Shown: positions 22,690 to 33,085, counted from the stretch's first letter. The stretch: 35,485 nucleotides of DNA from Branchiostoma floridae (GCF_000003815.2 NC_049980.1:7216310-7251794); one strand, 5' to 3'. Numbers and translations are program-made. Notes: generated by a model not told the origin, from the letters alone.

Positions 22690-23320
22690 ATGTAAAGCTG
22701 GCTTCCCTGTGTATGAGGGAGTCTCATGACTAAGCCTCAGGCATCACACCTGCACATAAAAGAAAACAACACTCTTATCACAGAGAGAAGGAATGACCCC
22801 ATGTGCCCCATCGTATTACTACAAAATATGTAGCTACTTGAAAAAGCATATTATGCATCAAATCTCAGTTGAGGTTGACGGTAACTACACCTAGAAAAAA
22901 ACATTGTGTAAAATTTGAGCATTGTACAACAAAGCACTGTTGATACCCTTGTGCCCTACTGATTGACTATATATGGAGTAAGAGCGTTAGATGGGTGGGA
23001 CATTTGATTAATGATCCTTGTAGCTCAAGAAATCCCAGTGAGGTGACCAGATTGATAAAGTTGATGAAAAATCTTATACTTCTTTCATAGATACAATTCC
23101 TTGCTATTGATATATAAGGGAGTCCAATACATACGTACATTGTAGCTCATAGCTGAAGAAGTTCACACGTTGTGATACATCATGTTGATTGGAGCACAAG
23201 GCGTCTTCTGAGCGCCCTCCTTTGTCATAATCTCCTTGATATTCAATGGCCTTCCTGACCCCAATACATACTGGATGCAAACACTGCTTCACAACTAAGA
23301 CATAGAAAATCAGTATGTAA
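22690..23320. other. Unassigned non-coding stretch
   Basis: Between the LINE and a small MITE. No feature recognised. I looked here for the otoferlin exon preceding 23789 and did not find one. Confidence 0.5.
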
Positions 23321-23435
23321 TCTCCAAGCAGATGTAGACAGGCAAAATCTCAATGTTTCTCAAGCCCGCCAGTTCAACAGAGCACCAGGCATCTCTACTG
23401 TGGAACAATTTTGCCTCTCTACATCTGCTTGGAGA
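23321..23435. mobile_element. 115-bp MITE with TCTCCAAGCAGATGTAGA termini
   Basis: Terminal inverted repeats of about 28 bp with one or two mismatches: TCTCCAAGCAGATGTAGACA at the left, and the reverse complement ending CTACATCTGCTTGGAGA at the right. GTAA on both sides may be a short target duplication. Not coding. Confidence 0.8.
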
Positions 23436-23788
23436 GTAATATCCACATAATGTATTGAGCTTTGCTATGCTGACAATTGACCTTTAACGTTTATCTGATG
23501 ACATTTCCTAACTGCCAACATTAGTTTGGAAATGACATCTTATCTTGAACATCGATGTTTACAATGTGATAACAGAACAGCAGACACTCAAATTCTAAAA
23601 GTGCTGTTTTTCTCTTTGACATGTCTGAAAAAAAAAGGTGAATTGTGGTTGAAGAGATCATACGCTATCTGTACAGTCATGTATTTCCTGTCCATATACC
23701 ACAAAACACTACAGTTAATATCAAGTAAAGGTGTTACATGTACATTGATGTTGGTGTCCTGACACATTTTTCTTTTGTGCATCTACAG

Positions 23789-23847
23789 GTGTTGCTCACT
23801 ACACAAAGATCCTGGAGGGAGTGGAGGAAGATGCCTATTTCGATGAA
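23789..23847 (+). CDS. OTOF: Otoferlin-like exon, C2A domain part 1
   Basis: A 59-nt exon between acceptor CTACAG and donor GTAAGT. It opens in phase 2, so a codon is split with the previous exon (G|GT, glycine, if that exon ends in G), then reads VAHYTKILEGVEEDAYFDE. Vertebrate otoferlin has Gly then a Y-[ST]-[RK]-[VI]-LE core and closing D-F-D-E at the same place, about residues 27-46, with exon junctions in the same phase. Otoferlin is a tail-anchored multi-C2 ferlin acting in calcium-triggered vesicle fusion in sensory cells. Its C2A is known to lack calcium-binding loops. The preceding exon was not found, so the gene is partial here. Confidence 0.87.
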
Positions 23848-24979
23848 GTAAGTTTTTTCTTCTGTGATTATTTGATTATGAGAGAAACATCAGTGAGTCT
23901 TGATTTATTTTGTATTGATCAAATAGCAAATGTTTTGATTAATTGATGAATAGATCTGCCAGTATGCATAACATTATAGCATTTGATAGAATTCAGGTTT
24001 GTGCAATAGGTTAGAATCATTTTCATCAGCAGCTGCAGTACCGAGCAGTACAGATTGGAGGCGCTTGTGATGTTGCAGCTTTGTTGATCTGGCAAGTTGT
24101 ATGGAGCCAAGCTGGAATTAGTTTGGCTGGAACAAATAACTCAACAGTTGGTTACATGCGGAATTCAGGGCAGTGGATTGATCCATAGTTCAATACCATT
24201 CAATATCAAGACTGCATTGATCTATGCTAAAATAATTTTGCTTCTAACGTTATAGATAACGTTAAAAAAAATCTTCAAATATGCAGATTTTTAAAATCGT
24301 TTTGGACTAGTGATTACTAAGTGATTCATATACAATGTACTTGTGTGCATTGACTAAATATTTTTCACTCAATCAGTTGATAGCAGAACCGTAAAGCCAT
24401 AATCTCTTGACATTAAACGAAGCTTGATATATCACAGTTTGCAACTGTAAGGGTTTAAATCTGGCACAGTGGATGCATGATTTAGAAGCTGTACACAGGT
24501 GTGCATATTGGAAACCCTGAGCCGCTGTCCCACTCAAGATGGGGGTGGATGGATGGACCGTCTTTTGGATAGAGGTCACAGGTCACTACACATCCATTAC
24601 TGAGGCATCATTCCATCGTTCCGCAGTCTTTCATGACTGTTGATTGAGGAAAGATGGACATGTGGCGGACCTGCTTCATGGATTGTTGAGCACAGAAAAC
24701 TTCTGAAAATGAATTGCTATTCCACACCTATGTGATTTTTTGGTTGATGGATTTAAAGACACAATACTAGATTGGAATAGCAACATAAAAACAAAGTCTG
24801 AAGGGAATCGGCCCTTTAATGCACACAATTTTAGGAAGTGAACAGGGTGACATGCGAGTTTTTATGACCTTCAGTACTGTTTTAGTTATACCATCTATAG
24901 ACAGAATTGTTAATGTCAATATGAAAAGTTATCTAAGGTGCCATCAAAGTGGTTACATTGGCTAGGTGGTCCTTACAGG

Positions 24980-25188
24980 TAACGCTAGTTCACCTTTATC
25001 CACGGGGTAACCTATGTCTGATGTTTCTAAAAATAGGTATTTAGGGATATCAAGTCGACGGAAGTGGGTTTCAAATTGCAATATTTTCAAAATATGCCAG
25101 TTTCAAACTACTTTTGTAGACTTGATATCCGATACCGTTAATTTTTATATAACGGATATATACTTTACCCTGTGAATAAAGGTGAACA
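24980..25188. mobile_element. ~215-bp MITE, fifth copy, in the otoferlin intron
   Basis: Left terminus TAACGCTAGTTCACCTTTAT is perfect; the right end is GAATAAAGGTGAAC. It lies in the intron between the two otoferlin exons. Confidence 0.85.
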
Positions 25189-26210
25189 ACTGTACAGTTA
25201 CCTGAAATTCAATGTAGAAGTCACCGGGTACTGTAACCCTCCAAGGTGAATTAGTATTCTCCATGGCTCATGTCCTTGAACAGAAAAGCCTCTGCCTTGT
25301 CAGGGGACTTGTTCATGAAAGCTCTAGATAAAAGATAAGCTGTGTATAGGATTCTGGATTTCCTCGGAGTCAGTGTGTGGGTCTGTAATGTATCAATCAG
25401 GATGGGGGTGCATTAAGGCAAGTCAAGTCAGTGACCTCTTCATGCCAGATGGTGTCAATAGCTAGGGTGGTGACCTGATCTCAGTCACAATAGCCCTTGG
25501 GCCACACAACTGCACAAGAGCAGGGGTCCGGTCCATCATCATCATCTGTCAACCCCCTGGGGGGATGGAGGTGGTCCATGCACTAAAGTAACTGTAGACC
25601 ACACCAGACTCCGCCAGGGCCACTCTCGGGTCCCCCTCAGCTTGCCTTCTCTAGAGAGAACTTTTGGGAAGGTCAGCTTCCTTGAGTGTGTTTTTCCAAG
25701 GGGCCTCCACAAAATGAGTGAGGAATACTTGTAACCTCATGACTGGCCCAAGCAAACTGTACATAAGATGTCTGTAAGACATAGTGGAAGAGCACCGTAA
25801 ATGGTCTTGGTAGTTGGGTGTTAGCTGGTCCACTCTGGTACATAGTGGTGTGTGTTCAACTATGATCGTGCTCTTTTCCAAATCATAAGTCTAAGCAGAG
25901 ACAGCAGTATGCACTACAAAGTCTTTGGTATGACTCTGCTAATAGGATTGACCTACTGAATGCAAAGCAAACACACCACTCACTTGGCCAATGCACCAAA
26001 TTTGGTGCTAATAGGGACTTGTTGAACACTGTACAATCATAACAAGTCAAAACTTTCTTGCTGATGTCATTTGGTTCATTTTAAGACTTGATCTACCCGA
26101 TCTCTAGACGTTAAATCACCGTGCTTGTAACATTAGAATAGTGCATCAACCTCAGCTTCCCCAATGGCAGTGTCTCTTTGAGCTGGTCTTTCCAATATTA
26201 ATCAACGTCG

Positions 26211-26256
26211 GCTAGCAAGGACGTTACGTAGTATATATGACGTCCTTGCTGCTAGC
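26211..26256. repeat. Short inverted repeat around GCTAGCAAGGACGT
   Basis: GCTAGCAAGGACGT at 26211-26224 is mirrored by ACGTCCTTGC-T-GCTAGC ending at 26256, leaving a loop of about 15 bases. It may be a tiny MITE or a chance hairpin. Confidence 0.6.
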
Positions 26257-27273
26257 AAATAGTCCAAACATGTCCCGTGATCCTCAAAAACACACATTGA
26301 ACATTATCTCTCTTTATGAAATGTGTATCCAGGGATTTAGACATACCTCCGGGTATCATGAGCAGACTTACCTGTGATATACGTGGCTCCGTGCTGCTGA
26401 CACTATCCCCATATTGTGATGGCACTACGGATTTTGAGAGACAGTTGCCTGTGGGAACACAATATGAGACATGGTCAAATGTCCTTTTCAGAGGCCTGCG
26501 GTCTGACTCGGAATGAAAGGCCCATCCACTATGGTCACTCATTTCATTACTCTTGAGTAAGACCATGTTGATGACATCAGCATGCTCATCAATTTGAGTC
26601 CATCTCCACAAAAATGTTTTGGACCATACTGTAAATTATACAATTCAGCAGCTGCAAAATGAGCAAATATGTGCTGTAAAGCTAAAAAGAAATTTTTGGA
26701 AAATAGAAACTTATTGTCGTAGAATTTAAGTCAATTCCAAATTCAAAGATGTGAAAGAACAAAAACCTTGCGTTCTCTCTGTGTGTCAAGTCATTTGTTC
26801 AACCGTTTTGACTACTTTTCAAAATGAAGGCAACTTTTTGGGCCAATTTTTTTTATTCACAATCAAAAAGTCATAGTTGTATCAGTTTTGGGTTTCCCAG
26901 AGGATGTCATCCCTAAAGATCAAATCAACATGGACTTAGTAATAATCACCAGGTGTATGTAATGGATAACAGACCAGAGAATCAGACAAAACGTGTAACG
27001 TTATATATGGAAAAGATACTGATATGGAAGATTGATGGTAGGGTAGAACATAATCCCTCCTACATCATCTTTAGGCCTTGGTATAAAATACCAGACAGCT
27101 ATCATGCAAAGGGCAAGTACTAAGAACTGTACTCCCATTAGAACCTAATGTATGTCGTAGGCAATATTCATCTAATTCCTGTGTCTTGGGGAGTTTACCT
27201 AATGAGCCGTGCACAAACACTTTGATTCTTCATTAGTGGGTTTGACATTAGACTGCAGACAGTCTGTCTCCTT

Positions 27274-27540
27274 CGGAATCCTCACAACCGAAAATATCCC
27301 TCCAATTTTGCTCAGAAGAATTTGTGTAGTGGATTGTTCCGTGATACGGGATTGTTTGAATGTCTGAACAGTCAGTATGGGAAGTATGTAGCTTCTAGTA
27401 TTTGTTATTATATGGAACACGCAGAATCCTGACAACTGAAAAAAATCCTACCAATTTTGCTCAGGAGAATTTATATCATGGACTGTTTTGTGACATGGGA
27501 TTGTTCGAATGTGGAAACAGTCACAGAATACAGGAAATAG
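27274..27540 (+). repeat. Two-copy tandem repeat, period 149 bp
   Basis: CCAATTTTGCTCAG occurs at 27302 and 27451 with about 100 bases of flanking similarity in each copy. Both copies are open in the same relative plus-strand frame and share the residues NFAQ-NL--GLF-D-GLFEC-NS. I recognise no protein family. Confidence 0.75.
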
Positions 27541-27785
27541 GTATCCGTGATGGTAATTGGTTTAGAGCAGTTATTTTTTGTGCAACGGCTTGTTAACTAA
27601 TCATACATTCCCATGCAAAAGGGGATACTTGCCGTAGGATGTTTCGCACATATCAATTGATATGTAATTTGCCTGTAAAAGAACATTGCTGTAAATGTTG
27701 GAAGTTTTTGTCTTGGTGTAATGTTGAAGTTTTTGCCGTCACCTTCCACATGCCAAAGAGTAGGGCCTGCATGAGGGGGACCTGA

Positions 27786-27965
27786 CAACGATTTACGCTA
27801 AATTTGGGATGGCCGACTACGCTTTACGTTAAAATCATGAAGGCTACCAACGCTTTACGCTTCTTTCCACAACGAATTACGTAAAATAAAATAGCTTCCC
27901 TACAAATTACGGGGAATCAAAAAGGCCTGCCTATGCCTTACGGAAAAGAGCATGCAGACCCTCAG
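27786..27965. repeat. Six-unit array of a ~31-bp TTACG repeat
   Basis: TTACG occurs at 27793, 27824, 27855, 27877, 27907 and 27938: spacing 31, 31, 22, 30 and 31 bases. Most units share an upstream ACG(C/A)(T/A) and a downstream A-rich piece ending in GGCCT-like sequence. Between the anchors the units are strongly diverged. Confidence 0.7.
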
Positions 27966-29498
27966 TATCACAGAAGATGTGTTAGAAGAAAAGTTTTCTG
28001 GCTAATATCCAACAGTCATAAGTTACACTCATGAAAGATTCCCAGTCTGCCATTAGTCAAGGGGGGCAGCTGCCCGGCCCCATATGGTATCCCATCAGTC
28101 TTAGCTGCGCCTTGGGGCCAGGAGAATCTTCCCGACTTCAGTATCTCAATAAGGCTGCAGCAAGGAAATTCTATGGATGACATCCCCTGCCGACAGCAAA
28201 AATACAGTGTAGTGCTATAGGCAAAAAAAACAAGATGGATTAAAAAAAAAAGATCATCAGGCTACATTTTCAAAATAGACACCATAAAAGTTGTAACCAG
28301 AATTGAAGGGACAGAACAATTAGCATCACAGCACAATCATTAGGCTACAACAATCATTAGGCTACAACATTTGCTCACTTTGTCAATTTGTTGTCAAGTT
28401 GACCATCTCCAAAGAAGAAAAAATTCTTTTCCCCCAAATCAGGCAAAAATCAATGAGTGTGCTGATGTCATCCATAAAATTTAATTGCTGTCTGTAGGGA
28501 AGATTGCAGAAACTGGCAGACTAGCTCAAAATCACTGGTAAATACTTAGGACTAGCTGCGTTTAAATTCATAAATACATAAACAATGTATCGAGAGAGCT
28601 ATACAAGGTCGTTGCATATTTGAGCCGTTTGAGGTGTTTAGGCAGGCCCCAGAGGACAGGGCTGCTGGCTCCCTTCTGATCTAAGTCAAAGTAACATGGG
28701 ATTAGCAGTAAGGCATTCATGGTATACTTGTGAAGGGATGGATCAAAGACTGAGATACATTGTAAATGGCATGAAGCAAAGTTCGGGCTCTGGGAAAGCT
28801 ATGTACTACATCTGAGACAGAAAAGTACCCGTAGGCATTGGCCGGTATCCATTCAGTCATAGAAGGGCTTTACATGTATGTACATCAGGGGCTCACAATA
28901 GTACTGGAATATGATGTGACCAGGCAGCTAACAAGATGACTACAATGTACAAAATGTTTTAAATTGGACAACAGCAAAATGTACATTATGTAATCACTAT
29001 GGCAATGACTAAATAAAAAGTGAACTGCCAGTAGTCGAACACACAATGTACTCAGACTTGTTCAGTATGTTTTCTTAAGCAAGTATATGTGGTAAACCTG
29101 AACATACTACATGTATTAAATTGAACATACTACATGTAACTGTACATCCTGCATCTACATGTATCTCCTCACTTTAACCTTTTGCCTAGTTCCATAACGA
29201 ATACAAATTTGGTTCAAACAGCTACAGGTACATGTACCTTAGTAGTTTGAAGGTTAAGCAAACAGGGGCCATCTGTGCAGCTCCATTGTTGGACACTTGT
29301 TAGTCTGCTGTGTTAACAGTCTCTTGCTGCCTGGGGTTAATTATAATGGTCTCCTCCCTGAGAGTGGGGACAACTGTAGGGTGGGTAGCTAGGAGTGTGA
29401 TTCGTAATTCTCGTTTTAAAATCCACTTCTCAACAAAAAATGCTATTAGATTTCGTCAACTGATGATGAATGTTAATCAAATATTGTTTTCTCGTCAG

Positions 29499-29587
29499 AC
29501 ATTTGAATGGCCGGTTGCCAGCCCCATCGAGGGCAACGAGTACGTGGAAGTCCAGGTCTACAACTACAGCAAGGTGTTCAGCAACAG
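29499..29587 (+). CDS. OTOF: Otoferlin-like exon, C2A domain part 2
   Basis: An 89-nt exon between acceptor TTTTCTCGTCAG and donor CAG|GTGGGT. It starts in phase 0 and ends after two bases of a codon (AG). It encodes TFEWPVASPIEGNEYVEVQV followed by YNYSKVFSN. Vertebrate otoferlin has TF-W-PVAS and NYSKVFSN at the same spacing (about residues 47-75), clearly closer than dysferlin or myoferlin. The join with 23789-23847 gives the D-E-T-F string of the family. The intron between them is 5651 bp. Next in the family comes LIG at the start of a further exon, not found in the window. Confidence 0.92.
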
Positions 29588-30114
29588 GTGGGTGAAAGTC
29601 ATCTCCGACCAGTTTTACAATAGCTCAGATTAACTCAACGAGTATTCAAAGTTCTCTTCCACTAGCCTTGACAGAGAAAACAGATGCTATGATTAAGATT
29701 CTGTCCTAAGGACTGCACCTTTTCCTGAAGCATGAATATCTCACAAGAAAACACAGCCGGGATTTGAACTTGGATCCAAAGGCACGGTCACTAGCAACCA
29801 GACAATGAACGCTACAGGGGAACATGGGCAAGTCAAATTACATAATTTAAAAGCAGTTGAACAAAAAATACTACTGCAGCTGCTTCTTGATCTGGGTGTT
29901 TGTTGGACAGCCCCTGGTATCTATAGAAAAACATTCCAGTTCTGTACAGTTCTTTTTGGACATTGCTATTGATATGGGAAAGTGCCATGTCTATGGGTTA
30001 ACCACCAAAGTGTACTGTGTTAGCCATAAAGTAGCATATATAGGAAATACCCCCCGAAAAAATTACACACAAAAAAGTACCACAGCAAATTCTTGTGACA
30101 CATCGGGATAATCC

Positions 30115-30120
30115 TTTATT
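30115..30120 (-). terminator. Poly(A) signal of SSX2IP
   Basis: AATAAA on the minus strand, about 131 bases beyond the SSX2IP stop codon. Cleavage would be expected near 30095-30105, giving a short 3' UTR. Confidence 0.75.
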
Positions 30121-30250
30121 CATAAATACATCAGCGTATTAAAATCACCACATATACATTCAAACATCTGATTCATAAATAGAAAATAACTTACAATGTG
30201 AACTGCTTGGCAATCACATTACAACTTCGTACACAACACAAATCTATAGT

Positions 30251-30491
30251 CTATTGAAAGAGCGATGCCTGTACACCGCGGAAGCACTGCGGAGATGCCC
30301 ACGTTCTGCGACGGCGGGGATCAAACAATGTACCGCGCAGCGCCACGGGCTGGGGCGTCTGAACCTTACATAACATGCTGTGCCGTCCCCGAGTCGGAGT
30401 TGTCTGGTTCTTGTACAACCAGCTGGGACCACCTGGCTGCTGCTCCAAGCTCAGGCGGTTGTGAAGGGGGCTGGGCAGCTGGTCTAGGACC
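30251..30491 (-). CDS. SSX2IP: SSX2IP/ADIP, coding exon 4 (C-terminus and stop)
   Basis: The acceptor CAATCCCAG precedes G|GTC; the first base completes an Arg codon (AG|G) begun in exon 3. It encodes residues 720-799 and ends in TAG at 30251-30253. The exon opens VLDQLPSP, so the spliced protein reads DLYRVLDQLPSP. That nearly repeats EFYRVLDQFPSP at residues 672-683 within exon 3, which supports the splice. The remaining ~70 residues are basic and low in recognisable similarity, so the very C-terminus is less certain than the junction. Confidence 0.82.
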
Positions 30492-30589
30492 CTGGGATTG
30501 AATAAAGAAAGCCATTCATTGTATGCTACAAATGTACAACTATACAATCAAAACAAATTGAGGATCCACCACTCACAATTCCTCTTTTC

Positions 30590-31120
30590 TTAAAGGGGCA
30601 TTCCACTCCAGAAGGGAGTCTTGTTTTCCAATAAATAATGTGTCAATGAATACATAATCAGCCGAATTTTGTGGAATTCACCTTGGGATGAATTACGTGA
30701 TGTGTGTTTTATAAAACAATAATGACACTCACGAAACCCATGCAGACCCTACCCATGCATTCCCTATACGCATAGACACTTTGTTTATCGTACATATTTT
30801 CGGAATAAATGATGTACGCTGAGCAAACCGAGAAGGCAAATTGTTCATAAGATAGCAAAGAATACAAGAACAAGACGAAATTTTTAGCGAAGTGAAATTA
30901 GTTTGGTAACCTTACCTTAAAGTTCTGCATTGTATTCAGCCATAGGATTGATTCAATTAGAGGGTACTTGGGGAGTTTAGTAGAAGACTGAATGCTTTTG
31001 AGGCATGTGGAGCAACTGGGTGCTTTATCGTATAATGTGAAGTCGTATGCAGTTATCACTTCCTAAAATGAATATCTATCGGAAAATAAAACTCTCGTGT
31101 GGAGTGGAATGCCCCTTTAA
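30590..31120. mobile_element. 531-bp TTAA-bounded inverted-repeat transposon in SSX2IP intron 3
   Basis: TTAAAGGGGCATTCCACTCC (30590-30609) is perfectly mirrored by GGAGTGGAATGCCCCTTTAA (31101-31120). TTAA at both edges could be a piggyBac-style target duplication, though the ends are not classic piggyBac termini. There is no transposase frame. Older relatives are in the palindrome arms (1120-1618, 12986-13860). Confidence 0.88.
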
Positions 31121-31175
31121 AGGAAAGAGCAGTTAAGAAGTTAAGTAATAAGAGTTACTACATTTGTTGCCATGA

Positions 31176-31217
31176 AAAACTGTTTTGTTCTAAATATATT
31201 TAGATCAAAACAGTTTT
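31176..31217. repeat. 42-bp near-perfect palindrome in SSX2IP intron 3
   Basis: AAAACTGTTTTG at 31176-31187 is mirrored by CAAAACAGTTTT at 31206-31217, with CTAAATATATTTAG between; one mismatched pair. It could form a cruciform. Function unknown. Confidence 0.8.
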
Positions 31218-31374
31218 GAAAAACAGTTTATTTTGTAACTTAAAGGTAGTTATACTAAGAGTCAACACAGTTCCTGTGCTGTCTTTCCGGGAATCTGTTT
31301 ATGTAGCTTAGAAGACAAAGTCCACTGGAAGTAAAGGCTAGGAGAGCTATCATTATACATGGAAAAGAACAAAC

Positions 31375-33085
31375 CTGTAGAGATCTCCAGTACTGGGAGT
31401 TGGAGGAACTGACTGAGCTGTAGCCCCCTTGGCTGGAGTGGTGGTACTGCAGTTGTTTACTTTTGTGTTGACATTTCCTCGTGTCGGGCTGGGAAACTGG
31501 TCCAGAACCCTGTAGAACTCTGCAGTTCCCGGCGAAACAGACAGGCGGCCGGCTGGTACAGACGATACAGCAAGCGTGGAGGTGGATGTGACTGGTACTT
31601 GTACTCTAGAGGCTGCTTTTGTTTGGAATGGGGACGAGACTGCTGACTTGTCTAGACCTGAGGTCACTGTATGGGATGATGTCATTGGATGCGATGATGT
31701 CACCAAAACTGATGATGTCACAGCATGTGATGGTGTCATAGGGTGTGATGATGTCATTGGATGTGATGGTGATGACATCATACTTCCTGATGCTGTAGCC
31801 ATGGAAACGGCATGGCTGTATGAAGCTGCCTGTGGGGGTGTCATGTTCAGATACTGGTACTTCAAGAAGTTTGTACGTTCCTCTTCAAACTTCTGTCTGT
31901 CCTTGCCAAGCCGAATGGCAGCGTCGGTGAACCTCTTTCTTTCTTCTGCAAATGTCGCCTTTTCCGCCTCCATCTCTTTCCTCTCTCTCTCTAAAGTCAT
32001 CCTCTCCTCGATGAAGAGAGAGTCTTTCACGAGTTCGGCCACCTGCGTGTCCTGTTGGCACTCTGCTGCAGCAAAAGTCTGCTGTATCAACTCCTCTTGT
32101 TTCATGATGAGGGTCTTGTATGCCTCTAGCTTGGCGTCTACTTCATCACTGGGAGTTGCACAGCTGTCATCATCACTTTCTTCTTCTTCCTCCCCGTTGG
32201 AACTTCTGGAGTGAACCTCTGAACCAGCCTTCGTGGCACTTTGCCCGGCATTCAGATCATTCAATTTGGCTTCATCTGAAGCACAATTTCTCTCTTTAAT
32301 ACCTTGAGAGGTTTGGATGCCGATCAAATGGAGCATGGAGCTGAGTTGGTCTTTCAATTTTCCCTCGACAATGTTCTGCACAGCCTCATACGGCATCTGT
32401 AGATGGCCATCGCCCACCTCATCGTCAAGGCTGTCAGGAGACATTGGATGGTGTTCTCTCTCTTGCCTAGAAACGGCTGAGAAGACTGTGGAAACTTCTT
32501 GTTGGAGGAAAGTCAGGGTCTCTCTCAACTCCTGGTTTTCTGTTCTCAACTCCTTCTCTCTCTGTTCATAGTTTGCTACAATAGACCTGTGCATCTCCTC
32601 CTGACACTTCTTTTCCTCCTTGCTCGTCTTCCACATCTTACGATGTCCGTCTCCCCGAGGGATGACGTTAAGGATTTCGATGCCCTGCCTCCTTTCCTTC
32701 TTCTTTTCTGCCAAAGCATGCAGCCTGTCCTTAACCTTTGCTAACTCTCGCTCCTTCTTGCGAAGATCGTGACGGAACTGTGTATCCCTCGACTGGAGGA
32801 CCGATTTCAACTTCCTGACGTCATCTTGTAGCCGCTTCATCTTCTTTTCCTGTGAGACAAGTTCGGCCTGAAGCTGACGCTGCCGCTCTTGGTGCATTGC
32901 CTCGTCTTGCTTCGAGGACGTGATCTGGTCCTTAAGGTGTTGCTGAGTGTTTTCAAGGTGCCGGATCTCAGACGAGAACTTGTGATTCTGATCCTCGAGC
33001 TCCCGCTGTTTGTTCAAGTGCTTGTGGTGGCCGGCAATTAGATCGTTAGTGACGTTGACGAGCTGCACCAAGTCAAAGGCCCTTC
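31375..33085 (-). CDS. SSX2IP: SSX2IP/ADIP, coding exon 3 (coiled-coil core)
   Basis: A single 1711-nt exon between acceptor TTATTACAG and donor CTACAG|GTTTGT, in phase 1 at its start and 2 at its end. It encodes residues 150-720. Residues ~155-290 are a heptad-rich coiled coil (ADIP domain). ILNVIPRGDGHRKMW (~287-301) matches the vertebrate ILNY.GRADGKRGSW segment. Residues ~300-350 are a second coil, then an acidic linker (~447-462). AAIRLGKDRQKFEEER (~538-553) and YLNMT match the vertebrate C-terminal coil. A Ser/Thr-rich tail follows. SSX2IP (ADIP, Msd1) binds afadin and alpha-actinin at adherens junctions and works at centriolar satellites. Vertebrate genes split this region over several introns. 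Confidence 0.95.
31659..31766 (-). repeat. Coding minisatellite: six hexapeptide repeats in SSX2IP
   Basis: Residues 590-625 are six tandem six-residue units of the type S-H-P-M-T-S (variants SHPMTP, SHAVTS, SVLVTS, SHTVTS). At DNA level this is an 18-bp GATGATGTCATTGGATGT-like repeat. It lies in the disordered Ser/Thr-rich tail. Confidence 0.9.

Larger units (their letters stand above)
25190..29498. other. Otoferlin intron, right part
   Basis: Apart from the hairpin at 26211, the tandem duplication at 27274 and the TTACG array at 27786, I recognise no gene or element. The 119-codon minus-strand frame at 26252-26611 and the 84-codon frame at 29857 (just right of the intron's second exon) show no domain. 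Confidence 0.6.

Noticed and set aside
14791-23780. Otoferlin first coding exon (start plus the stretch before the glycine)
   Set aside because: Searched by eye for an ATG-led frame ending in F-R-G at a phase-1 donor; nothing convincing was seen, so none is annotated.
27786-27965. CRISPR-like regular array
   Set aside because: This is animal DNA. The repeats are diverged throughout, with only a 5-base core kept, and there are no identical repeats or unique spacers.
30251-30547. 98-codon minus-strand frame as a stand-alone gene
   Set aside because: Its part downstream of the acceptor at 30491 continues SSX2IP in phase and repeats an exon 3 motif, so it is the last SSX2IP exon.
31576-32214. 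212-codon open frame on the plus strand
   Set aside because: It is the antisense shadow of the conserved SSX2IP exon 3, whose codon-level similarity to the vertebrate protein is on the minus strand.
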